A stretch of DNA of 14,117 nucleotides, taken from positions 1 through 14,117 of the forward strand of contig JBFHDX010000098.1 of assembly GCA_041584475.1 (NCBI GenBank), given 5' to 3'. A program made the position numbers and the translations under genes. A model generated the notes under the pieces. It worked only from the letters and a program-made list of their open reading frames with translations, was not told where the DNA came from and searched no databases. Numbering within the stretch: the stretch's first letter is position 1; each line of letters opens with the position of its first letter. This DNA is from JBFHDX01 sp041584475. Lineage in GTDB: Bacteria > Pseudomonadota > Alphaproteobacteria > UBA8366 > JADFVY01. Of the stretch, positions 4,913 through 13,100 are shown in pieces.

Positions 4913-7228
4913 CTATCGGCGGTGCCCGGCGTCGCGGATCGCGCGCCACACCCGTTCCGGCGTCAGCGGCATGTCGATGTGTCGGACGCCGAGCGGCGCC
5001 AGCGCATCGCAGACCGCGTTCATCGTCGCCGCGAGCGCGCCGACCGTGCCGGCCTCGCCGACGCCCTTGACGCCGAGCGGGTTGACCGCCGTGGCAACCT
5101 CGATGGTATCGAGCAGAAGGCGCGGCATGTCGGCGGCGCGCGGCATGCAATAGTCCATGAACGAGCCGGACACGAGCTGGCCGGACTCCGAGTCGTAGAC
5201 GATCGCCTCGCCGAGCGCCTGGCCCATGCCCTGGGCGATGCCGCCCTGCATCTGGCCCTCGACGAGGACGGGATTGAGCACGGTACCGATATCCTCGACG
5301 CCGACATAGCGTAGGGGTACGACGGCGCCGGTCTCCGGATCGACCTCGACCTCGCAGATGTGGCAGCCGTTCGGGAAGGTGACGCGCTCCGGCAGGAACT
5401 CGCCGTCGCCGCCGAGCGCCACGCCGCGCTCATGGGCCGCGCGCGCCAGCGCCGCGATGTCGAGCGCGAGGTCGGTGCCGGCGACGCGGAAGGCGCCGTC
5501 GACGAAACCGATGTCGGCGACCGCCGCCTCCAGGAGTTCCGCGGCGAGCTCGCGGCCGCGCTCGATCAGGGCGTCGGCGGCCCGCGCGAGCGCCGAGCCG
5601 CCGGCGACGAGACCGCCAGATCCGCCATTGCCGCGGCCCGCCGGCAGCAGGTCGGTATCGCCCTGGCGGTAGCGGATCGCGTCCGGCGCGACGCCGAGCC
5701 GGGCCGCCACCAGCCGGGCGAGGGCGGTCTCGTGGCCCTGTCCGGTCGACACGGTGCCGGGCCGGACTTCGACCGTGCCGTCCGCCGTTAGCCCGATCCA
5801 CGCGTTGTCCTTGCGCGGCGCGCGCAGCGGCCCGGCGGCGACCTCGATCGGATTAGCGATGCCGAGCCCGAGCAGGCGGCCGCGGCCCCGGGCTTCCTGC
5901 TTGCGCGCGGCCAGCCCCTCGAGGTCGGCGAGTTCCGCCGCGCGCGCCATCGTCGCCGCGAAATCGCCGCTGTCGTAGGTGAAGATGAGGCCGGTCCGGA
6001 ACGGCATCGCGTCGGCCGGGATGAGGTTGCGCCGGCGCAGCTCGAACGGGTCGATGCCGAGCTCCTGCGCGGCACGGTCGATGACGCGCTCGATCGCGTA
6101 GGTCGCTTCCGGACGCCCCGCCCCGCGATAGGGCGCGGTGACGTTGGTGTGCGTGAGGACGCCGGTGATCTCGGCCGCGATCAGGGGCGTGCGGTAGGTG
6201 CCGGCGACGCCGCCGATATTGTTCACCGATCCCAGCGAGCGGCGCGAGAAGTAGCAGCCGGCATTGACCCGCACGGTGACCCGCAGCGCAAGGAAGTGGC
6301 CGTCCGCATCGAGCGCGAGCTCGGCCCGGCCCTCCATGTCGCGCCCGTGCTCGTCGCTGAGAAACGCCTCCGAGCGGTCCGAAATCCAGCGCACCGGCCG
6401 GCGGCAGCGGCGCGCGGCCAACAGCACCAGGGCATCTTCGCGGAACATGCCGCCCTTCATCCCGAACGAGCCGCCGACGTCGTGCGCGATCACGCGGACC
6501 TGCGTCGGCTCGACGCCGAATACGGCCGAGGCGAGCCGGTTGCGCACCGCGAACGGGTTTTGCGTGCTGCTGTGCAGCACCAGGCGACCGTCGCCGTCAA
6601 CGAGACCGAGCGCCGCACGCGGTTCGAGCGGCGCGGCGGTGACCCGGGATACCGTGAAGTCCTGACGCACCACATGCGCTGCCGCATCGATGGCTGCCGC
6701 CACCGCCGCGGCGTCGCCAAGCCGCCGCACGAAGGCGATATTGTCCCGGGCTCCTTCCCAGACGCGCGGAGCACCGTCGTCGAGCGCTGCCGCCATGCCG
6801 ACGACGCAGGGCAGCTCGTCGACCTCGACGGCGACCAGTTCGGCGGCGGCGGCTGCGGCGGCCGGAGTCTCGGCGACGACGAGCGCGAGTGGCTCGCCGA
6901 CGCAGCGGATCAGGTCGCGGCACAGCAGCGGCTTCGCGGTCACGACGGGCGCGCCGCCGTCGTCGCGCGGCGGCTCGATCTCCGGGGCAAGGTCGGGAAT
7001 GCCGTCGGCGTCGAGGTCGGCCGCGGTGAAGACCGCGACCACCTCCGGCATCGCCCGGGCGCGGGCGACGTCGACCGACCGGATGCGGCCGCTCGGTACC
7101 TGCGCGCGCACGAAATGCGCGTGCACCGTGCCGTCGACCACGAGGTCGCCGGCAAACGTGCCGGCGCCGGTCAGGAGCCTGGCGTCCTCGTGGCGCTGCG
7201 GCGATCCGCCTCGATCGGTCCTCGGCAT
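4913..7228 (-). CDS. Xanthine dehydrogenase/CoxL-family molybdopterin-binding subunit (form II type)
   Basis: A 771-residue large subunit of a molybdenum hydroxylase, the normal length for the family. The N-terminal a/b hammerhead domain opens with the usual RHEDARLLTGAGTFAGD. VGGSFGMKGG (about 251-260) and PYRGAGR (366-372) are cofactor-region motifs, and KGVGEAG near the end supplies the catalytic Glu (about residue 725). The YRGAGR loop is the form-II type; true aerobic CO dehydrogenases carry AYxCSFR, so CO oxidation is not supported. Relatives hydroxylate aldehydes, N-heterocycles and other organics. The start at 7228 was chosen because family homology begins there; the longer frame upstream runs through the promoter. 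The usual FAD-binding (CoxM-like) and two-cluster [2Fe-2S] (CoxS-like) subunits are absent, so partners must be encoded elsewhere. It diverges from the IclR gene across a palindromic operator. Confidence 0.92.
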   Translation of the reverse strand: MPRTDRGGSPQRHEDARLLTGAGTFAGDLVVDGTVHAHFVRAQVPSGRIRSVDVARARAMPEVVAVFTAADLDADGIPDLAPEIEPPRDDGGAPVVTAKPLLCRDLIRCVGEPLALVVAETPAAAAAAAELVAVEVDELPCVVGMAAALDDGAPRVWEGARDNIAFVRRLGDAAAVAAAIDAAAHVVRQDFTVSRVTAAPLEPRAALGLVDGDGRLVLHSSTQNPFAVRNRLASAVFGVEPTQVRVIAHDVGGSFGMKGGMFREDALVLLAARRCRRPVRWISDRSEAFLSDEHGRDMEGRAELALDADGHFLALRVTVRVNAGCYFSRRSLGSVNNIGGVAGTYRTPLIAAEITGVLTHTNVTAPYRGAGRPEATYAIERVIDRAAQELGIDPFELRRRNLIPADAMPFRTGLIFTYDSGDFAATMARAAELADLEGLAARKQEARGRGRLLGLGIANPIEVAAGPLRAPRKDNAWIGLTADGTVEVRPGTVSTGQGHETALARLVAARLGVAPDAIRYRQGDTDLLPAGRGNGGSGGLVAGGSALARAADALIERGRELAAELLEAAVADIGFVDGAFRVAGTDLALDIAALARAAHERGVALGGDGEFLPERVTFPNGCHICEVEVDPETGAVVPLRYVGVEDIGTVLNPVLVEGQMQGGIAQGMGQALGEAIVYDSESGQLVSGSFMDYCMPRAADMPRLLLDTIEVATAVNPLGVKGVGEAGTVGALAATMNAVCDALAPLGVRHIDMPLTPERVWRAIRDAGHRR

Positions 7229-7298
7229 CGGTTGCGACAACGATCTCGTCTCCGGACTGTTACGGTGCCGCGGACCGAGGTGCCCGCCGGCGGTTCGA

Positions 7299-7327
7299 CA
7301 AATAACGGCCGCTGCTTCTGCTGTCGA
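7299..7327 (-). promoter_or_regulatory. Candidate promoter of the CoxL-like gene
   Basis: Read on the minus strand, TCGACA (7327-7322) matches five of six -35 positions. TATTTG (7304-7299), after a 17-bp spacer, matches three of six -10 positions. The operator palindrome ends 6 bp upstream of this -35, the same geometry as at the TctC promoter. Confidence 0.4.
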
Positions 7328-7333
7328 GAACAC

Positions 7334-7352
7334 TGTTCCGTATTGCGGAACA
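7334..7352. promoter_or_regulatory. Perfect inverted repeat, probable IclR-family operator
   Basis: TGTTCCG-TATTG-CGGAACA is a perfect 7-5-7 inverted repeat. GTTCC/GGAAC half-sites with a short AT-containing centre are of the type bound by many IclR-family dimers, and the IclR gene starts 126 bp away. The site lies between divergent genes. On the minus strand a second small palindrome, GAACA-G-TGTTC, overlaps its promoter-proximal half, so two protein dimers could bind side by side. Confidence 0.75.
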
Positions 7353-7478
7353 AATTGCGATGTGTTACGGCTGACGGCGGCAACTCGCCGCAACCCAGCG
7401 GGTGCCGGCACCGATCACACCGCCGGCGGCGCCGGCGGAACCCCGGGGTAGCCTCGGCACGGGACGGTAACCGGGATC

Positions 7479-8327
7479 ATGACGGACCGAGCCACACGCA
7501 AGCACGGCACGACACGGGCGGCCAACGTCGTGCGCGCAACCCGCACGGCGCCGAAGACGCGGCTGTCGTCGGTTACCACGGCGATCCGGCTGCTCAAGGC
7601 GTTCTCGGACGTCGACCGCGAGATCGGCATCAGCGCGTTGTCCAAGCGGCTCGGCGTGTCCAAGAGCACGGTGCACCGCGTCGCTTCGACGCTCGTGGCG
7701 GAGGGGCTTCTCGAACAGAATCCGGAGACCGACCGCTATCGGCTGGGCCTGACGCTGTTCTCGCTCGGCACGCTGGTGCGCCGCCGCATGGATATCTCGA
7801 ACGAGGCCAAGCCGTTCCTGTCGGAGCTGCGACGGCGCACCGACGAGAATATCCATCTGGCGATCCTGCAGAACGACCGGATCCTCTACATCCACGACCT
7901 GGAGAGCGCGCAGGCGGTGCGGTTGCGGCCGGTGCTGGGCACGTCGAAGCCGGCGTTCTGCTCGGCGGAGGGGCTGGCGATGCTCGCCTTCAAGCCGGCC
8001 GGGTTCACCGAGGGCGTGCTGTCCGGCGACCTCAAGCCGCGGACCAAGAACACGGTGACCGACCCCGTGGCGATCCGCCGTCGTCTGGCGACTATCCGCA
8101 AGCAGGGTTTCGTCATCGAGAACGAGGAGAGCGAGATCGGCATGTGCTCGATCGCGGCACCGGTCCGCGACGCCGATGGCGACGTCGTCGCGGCCGTTGC
8201 TGTCGCCGGGCCGAGCCAGCGCCTGTCCACCCGGGCAATGAGCAGTTTCGCGCCGCTGGTCCGCGAGACCGCGGAATCCATCTCGATGCGGCTGGGCTAT
8301 CGGCTCGGTGCCAGACACTACGCCTGA
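7479..8327 (+). CDS. IclR-family transcriptional regulator
   Basis: A 282-residue regulator. A basic N-terminal tail of about 30 residues precedes a winged helix-turn-helix (about 33-92): ISALSKRLGVSKSTVHRVAS is the HTH, and LLEQNPETDRYRLG is the wing leading to the linker. The C-terminal IclR effector domain (about 104-278) includes RLRPVLGTSKPAFCSAEG, typical of the ligand pocket, and GMCSIAAPVRDADGDVVAAV. IclR proteins bind short palindromes as dimers and respond to small organic acids or aromatics, often controlling adjacent catabolic genes. The palindrome at 7334-7352 is the natural target and allows control of the divergent CoxL-like gene as well as self-control. The [2Fe-2S] ORF follows after 19 bp, probably in one operon. 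The effector is unknown. The ribosome site before 7479 is weak, so the true start might be a little downstream. Confidence 0.92.
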   Translation: MTDRATRKHGTTRAANVVRATRTAPKTRLSSVTTAIRLLKAFSDVDREIGISALSKRLGVSKSTVHRVASTLVAEGLLEQNPETDRYRLGLTLFSLGTLVRRRMDISNEAKPFLSELRRRTDENIHLAILQNDRILYIHDLESAQAVRLRPVLGTSKPAFCSAEGLAMLAFKPAGFTEGVLSGDLKPRTKNTVTDPVAIRRRLATIRKQGFVIENEESEIGMCSIAAPVRDADGDVVAAVAVAGPSQRLSTRAMSSFAPLVRETAESISMRLGYRLGARHYA

Positions 8328-8346
8328 CGGCGGCGGGCGGAGTGGC

Positions 8347-8751
8347 ATGGCAAGGATCCGCATCGACGGCGCCGGCACCGCGTTCGATTGCCCCGAGGAC
8401 GACGTCATCCTGCGCGCTGCGCTCCGCAGCGGCATCGGCTTCCCCTACGAATGCAACTCCGGATCGTGCGGCAACTGCCGCTTCGAGCTCGTCGACGGCG
8501 AGGTCCGACACGATTGGGATGCGCCACCGGCGTGGGGCGAGCGCGACCGCAAGCGCAACCGGTTTCTCGGCTGCCAGGCGCGCGCGCTGAGCGACTGCCG
8601 CATCAAGGTACGCTCCGACGACGACTGCATCGCCCGCCACCGGCCCGTGCGTACCCGGGCGCGGCTCGTCGGCACGCGCCCGCCGCTGCTGATGTTTTCA
8701 CGCGGCGGCTTCGATGCGACGGCAGAGAAGTGGGCGACGCTGGGCGTCTAA
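8347..8751 (+). CDS. Plant-type [2Fe-2S] ferredoxin domain fused to a hydrolase fragment (truncated reductase)
   Basis: Residues 1 to about 90 form a complete plant-type ferredoxin domain: C36-x4-C41-x2-C44 in ECNSGSCGNC and the fourth ligand C76 in FLGCQA. The following DCRIKVRSDDDC and RHRPVRTRARLVGTRP look like the link into a flavin-binding oxygenase-reductase module, but that module is absent. From about residue 111 (base 8680) the frame instead reads PPLLMFSRGG FDATAEKW, which belongs to an alpha/beta hydrolase, and stops at TAA 8749-8751. The 134-residue product is therefore a deletion fusion. The ferredoxin domain could still fold and carry electrons, but it has lost its own NAD(P)H/flavin part. 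Start at 8347 has GGCGGAG close upstream. An in-frame ATG at 8308 would overlap the IclR gene. It probably shares a transcript with the IclR gene. Confidence 0.78.
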   Translation: MARIRIDGAGTAFDCPEDDVILRAALRSGIGFPYECNSGSCGNCRFELVDGEVRHDWDAPPAWGERDRKRNRFLGCQARALSDCRIKVRSDDDCIARHRPVRTRARLVGTRPPLLMFSRGGFDATAEKWATLGV

Positions 8752-9005
8752 TGCCGCATCAAGTTGCTCGATCACCCGCCGCGGAAATGCCGCTGCATCA
8801 CCGTCGACCGGCGCGAGACCGGACGGTCGGGCGGGCGGCTCGAGCGTATCACCTGGGAGCACTATGTCACGCAGGGAGGGACCTGCTAGACCATCTGAAG
8901 ATCGAGCAGGCGTACCTGCTGGGCGGTTGCATGGGATGCTGTCCCGTCCTCGCCCTCGCCGCCGCCGGCCGGCGATGCGACGCGCCGCACCCCTTCGGAC
9001 CGTGA
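8680..9005 (+). pseudogene. Alpha/beta hydrolase remnant with stop, frameshift and lost ends
   Basis: Three pieces in two frames line up as one alpha/beta hydrolase. The first, PPLLMFSRGG with FDATAEKWATLGV, is read in the ferredoxin frame to TAA 8749-8751, which replaces an expected Tyr. After the stop the same frame gives RIKLLDH, CITVDRRETGRSGG and ERITWEHYVTQG, and runs into TAG 8887-8889. One base lost around 8874-8880 shifts the rest into the frame giving RDLLDHLKIEQAYLLGGCMG. GGCMGC is the nucleophile elbow (G-x-C-x-G, Cys instead of the commoner Ser). Similarity ends after LALAAA near 8967, and the frame closes at TGA 9003-9005. The start of the gene, the catalytic Asp/His region and most of the C-terminal half are missing, so no enzyme can result. 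Confidence 0.8.
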
Positions 9006-9009
9006 GCGG

Positions 9010-9038
9010 TTTTCCTCGCGTCCCGCGCGGTCTATCAT
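9010..9038 (+). promoter_or_regulatory. Weak promoter candidate for the DUF4197 gene
   Basis: TATCAT at 9033-9038 matches five of six -10 positions. The hexamer 17 bp upstream (TTTTCC, 9010-9015) is a poor -35. It is the only promoter-like sequence seen before the DUF4197 gene, whose start codon is about 50 bp further on. Confidence 0.25.
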
Positions 9039-9086
9039 AGCGCAGGACACAAAGAACGAATTCGCTACGACAGGAGGCTCGCGATC

Positions 9087-9851
9087 ATGAGAGCTTGGAG
9101 ACGACCGCCCGCCGCGGCGGCGCTGGGTATGGCGGCCGCCCTGGTGCTGGCCCTCGCGGGCCCGGCTCGGGCACAGCTCGATTTCCTGAAGTCGGCGAAG
9201 GAGGCCCTCGACACGCTGGGCGGCACCACAGGCGGCGCGGGTGCGCTCAGCGACGCGGAGATCGGCGACGGGCTGATCGAGGCGCTGAAAGTCGGCACCG
9301 AGCGCGTGGTCGGGCAGGTCGGTACGATCGACGGCTACAACCTCGATCCGGAGATTCACATCCCGCTCCCGGGTGCGCTCGCGGACGTGCAGAAGGTGCT
9401 GCAGACGGTCGGCAAGTCCGATCTCGCCGAAGACCTGGAACTGCGCCTCAACCGCGCCGCCGAGGTCGCCGCGCCCGAGGCCAAGGAATTGTTCTGGCAG
9501 GCCATCGCCGACATGACGCTGGACGACGTGCGGCGCATCTACGACGGGCCCGACGACGCCGCCACGCGCTACTTCCAGGAGAACATGACGCCGTCGCTGG
9601 CCGCCCGCATGCAGCCGCTCGTCGATCGCTCGCTCACGGACGTCGGCGCGATCAAGTCCTACGACGCGATGATGGGTCAGTACAAGGCGGTGCCTTTCGT
9701 GCCCGACGTGAAGGCGGACCTGACGGGCTACGTCGTCGGCAAGGCGATGGACGGGATCTTCTTCTACGTCGCCAGGGAAGAGGCCGCGATCCGCAACGAT
9801 CCGGCGGCGCGCACGACCGATTTGCTTAAGAAGGTCTTCGGCGCGAGCTGA
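9087..9851 (+). CDS. DUF4197 domain-containing exported protein
   Basis: A 254-residue protein that matches DUF4197 along nearly its whole length. Characteristic stretches are LSDAEIGDGLIEALKVGTE, DPEIHIPLPG, DLELRLNRAAE, TLDDVRRIYDGPDDAATRY, PFVPDVKADLTGYVV and the C-terminal AARTTDLLKKVFG. A Sec signal peptide (hydrophobic core to about residue 24, likely cleavage after ARA at 29) places it in the periplasm. The start is secure, with AGGAGG at 9072-9077, 9 bases before the ATG. The domain is widespread in Proteobacteria but has no established function. The gene looks intact and stands alone between the hydrolase remnant and the cyclase gene. Confidence 0.93.
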   Translation: MRAWRRPPAAAALGMAAALVLALAGPARAQLDFLKSAKEALDTLGGTTGGAGALSDAEIGDGLIEALKVGTERVVGQVGTIDGYNLDPEIHIPLPGALADVQKVLQTVGKSDLAEDLELRLNRAAEVAAPEAKELFWQAIADMTLDDVRRIYDGPDDAATRYFQENMTPSLAARMQPLVDRSLTDVGAIKSYDAMMGQYKAVPFVPDVKADLTGYVVGKAMDGIFFYVAREEAAIRNDPAARTTDLLKKVFGAS

Positions 9852-9886
9852 TCTCGCCGCCGCAGCGGTGGATCGTCTGTCGCGCC

Positions 9887-9903
9887 CGGCCCGCGCGGGG
9901 CCG
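9887..9903 (+). terminator. GC hairpin after the DUF4197 gene, possible terminator
   Basis: CGGCCC (9887-9892) and GGGCCG (9898-9903) form a 6-bp stem with a 5-base loop, 35 bp after the stop codon. There is no T-run, so intrinsic termination is doubtful. The rest of the 288-bp gap up to 10139 shows no gene and no convincing promoter. Confidence 0.25.
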
Positions 9904-10139
9904 TGAGCGGGCGGGTCCGTCGCCGGGCCTTTGCTGACGCTGCACTGGTTCCCCCGCTTGGCCGAACGCGGTTGTGAATGTCCCCGAACGCGATCTTGTG
10001 ACCTTCAGGGCCATGCATGCGAGTGTCTGCCGGCGGCGCCCGGGTCGCGCGGTTGTATTTGTGGCGGCACAGCGAATAGGACGTGTATGTGCTATGATCG
10101 CCTACGATCGATCAACGCCGCAAAGCGTTGCGGGGCAAC

Positions 10140-13100
10140 ATGAAGGACGTCCGGCGCTGGTTAGAGAGCTTGGGGCTTGACGAGTACGTCGAGAGTTTTT
10201 CGACGCACCGGATCAGTGCGGACATCCTGCCCGATCTCGGCGAACAAGATCTTGAAAAACTTGGGATCCCGCTGGGGGACCGAAAGCGGTTGCTGCGCGC
10301 GATCGCGCGCTTGCGCGAGCAGCGGGCACGGTCGACGGCGGACGAAGCGATGGGCCTGGCCGGCGATGAAGATGCTGGCGGCGAGGGCGAACCGGACGAT
10401 CCGGGGGCAGGCGAGCCCATCGAATGGCGGCAGCTGACGTTGATGTTCGTCGATCTGGTCGGCTCGACGCCTCTGTCGACCCGGCTTGCCCTCGAGGAAT
10501 ACTGTGCGGTGATCAGGGCCCTGCACGAGCGCAGCATCGAAATCCTCCGCCGTCACAACGGCTTCATGGCACAATTCCAGGGCGACGGTCTGCTCGCCTA
10601 TTTCGGGTACCCGCGCGCCGGAGAGGACGACGCCGAGCGAGCGGTCATCGCCGGCCTTGCGATCGCGCGCGCCGTCGGCGGCATCGAATCCGAGCCGGGG
10701 GCCTCGTTGCAGGCGCGCGTCGGCATCGCGACGGGCCTGGTTGCGGTCGGCGACTTGATCGGCAGGGGACTTACCGACAGCCGGTTGGTCACGGGCGAGA
10801 CGGCCAATCTCGCCGCCCGTCTGCAAACCATCGCCGAACCCGGCACGGTCGTCGTCAGCGACGTGACGCGGAACCTGCTCGGCAAGCAGTTCGCCTGCGA
10901 GGATCTGGGTCGCCGTGCCCTCAAGGGTTTCCGGGAGCCGATACCGGTCTGGCGCGTGCGCGAGGTGCGGCACGCGACGTCGCGGTTCCATTCGCATCAA
11001 CGGGGTACGCTGACATCCTTCGTCGATCGCGAGGAGGAAATCGATCTCTTCCATCGTCGCTGGCAAAGCGCGAGGGCGGGCCAGGGCCAGACCGTGCTCG
11101 TATCCGGCGAGCCGGGCATCGGGAAGTCACGCCTCGCCGACGTCTTTTCCAGGCAGATCGAGCATGAGCCGCAAAGCCGGTTCCAGTTCCAGTGCCTGCC
11201 CAACCAGACGGGCAGCTCGTTCTTTCCGGTCATCACGGAACTCGAACGCGCGATCGGCTTCGCCAATGGCGAGAGCCAGCCGGACAAACTCGGCAGGCTC
11301 GAGGCCTGGTTGCGGCCGGAGCTGAAGTCGTCTCCCGATGCGGTCCGGATATTCGCCAAGCTGCTGTCGATCCCGGCCGACGACCGTTACGGCCCGCTCC
11401 GGCTCGAGCCCCGGGAATTCAAGAACGCCGCCCTGGGGTTGCTGTTCGACCAGTTCGCCGGCCTCCTGGAGAAGGCCCCGGCGATCCTGATCTTCGAGGA
11501 TCTGCAATGGATCGATCCGACGAGCCAGGAATTTCTCGACGACCTGATCGAGCGGATGGCTGGCTGGCGACTGTTTCTGATCTGCACCTGCCGACCCGAA
11601 TACCAGCCGCAATGGATCGGCGACGCCAGCGTGACCTATCTCAGCTTGCGGCGCCTGGACAGCCGCCAGTCGACCGCCCTGATGGCGAATATCGCGGACG
11701 GGGTCGACCTGCCTCGCGAAATCGCCGCCGAAATCCTCTTCAAGACCGACGGCGTACCCCTGTTTCTCGAGGAGTTGACGAAATCGGTCCTCGAATCGGG
11801 TTCGCTCCGGCGTGAGGGGCAGGCCTACACCCTGCCGCCGGACACCGACGCGCTCAGCGGCCTGCCGTCGACGCTGCTCGGGTCGCTTCTGGCTCGCCTC
11901 GACCGCATTGCGGGCGCGCAAAAGGTTGCGCCGATCGGGGCCGCAATCGGGCGGACCTTCAGCTACGAACTGCTCAGGGCCGTCGTCGACCTGGACGAGC
12001 GGGAATTGCGGTCGGTCCTGTCGCGGCTCGTCGACGCCCAGTTGCTGACGCAGCACGGACGGCTCCCCGACGCGACCTGCAAGTTCAAGCACGCGCTCGT
12101 GCAGGACGCTGCGTACGAGACGCTGCCGAAGGACAGGCGACGCGACGTCCATCGCCGAATCGCGGCTGCACTTGCCGGGCGGTCGCCGGAGCATCCGGGG
12201 ACCCGGCCCGAACTTGTGGCCTACCATTACGACCGGTCGGACACGCCGGCCGAGGCGGTGGCCTACTGGCGCCAGGCGGCGACGCAGGCGCTGCAGCGGT
12301 CGGCGAACGTAGAGGCGATCGCGCACATACGGCACGGACTTGCCGCGAACGAACACACGGCGGACGCCAAGACGCGCGTCAGCAACGAGATACAGCTGCG
12401 GGAGATGCTGCTGGTTCCGCTCGAGGTCACCAACTGGGGAGCCAAGGAGAATGCCGACAATTTGGAGGTTCTGAGGACTCTCAGGCAGGCCCGGGGGGAC
12501 ACGGAGGAACTGCTCTCGGTCCTGCACGGCATCTGCAGCGACCATATCATCGGCGGTCGCGTCGCCCGCGCGCGCGAGTTCGCCGGGAAGATCCTGCAGA
12601 TCTCCAACGCCAGGGAAGGACGCACCGCCTCCGTCCTGGGCAATCGTTGCATGGGATTTTGCGATTTCCTGGCCGCCGACTTTCGCGGCTCGATCGCGCA
12701 TTTCCAGAAGACCATCGAGCTGTGCGCCGAGGTCGATCGGGACGAAATCAAGAAATACTATTACGCCGACATCGAACTGATACCGCGCGCGATGATCGCG
12801 TGGGCCCTGGTCTTGGCAGGCAGGAAGGCGGCCGCCGAAAAGGCCATCGCGCTGGCCGCGCGGGAGACCGAAGAGGAGAGCGACATGCACAGCAAGGCCT
12901 ATGCCCTCTGCGTGCTGGCCTCGGCCCACCAATCCGCCGCCGACCCGGCCACGTCGCTCAGCTGCTCGTCCCGAGCCCTGTCGTTGAGTCAGAAGCATGG
13001 CTTTCGCTACTGGGAGGCATGGGCACAGATCCTCAAGGGCTGGGCGCTCGCCGCCAACGGCGGTCACAACCAGGGGATCGGCGAGCTGAAGGACGGCATC

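Noticed and set aside
2985..5153. A 722-codon plus-strand open frame
   Set aside because: It crosses the lipoprotein and transporter genes in another frame and the 3' end of the CoxL-like gene on the opposite strand. Its product is Arg/Ala/Gly-rich with no domain, a typical high-GC shadow.
4913..7228. Aerobic carbon monoxide dehydrogenase large subunit
   Set aside because: The active-site loop is YRGAGR (form II), not the AYxCSFR of true CO dehydrogenases, and the CoxS and CoxM genes are absent.
6149..8590. An 813-codon plus-strand open frame
   Set aside because: It is antisense to the CoxL-like gene and then out of frame with the IclR and ferredoxin genes. The product is Arg-rich without motifs.
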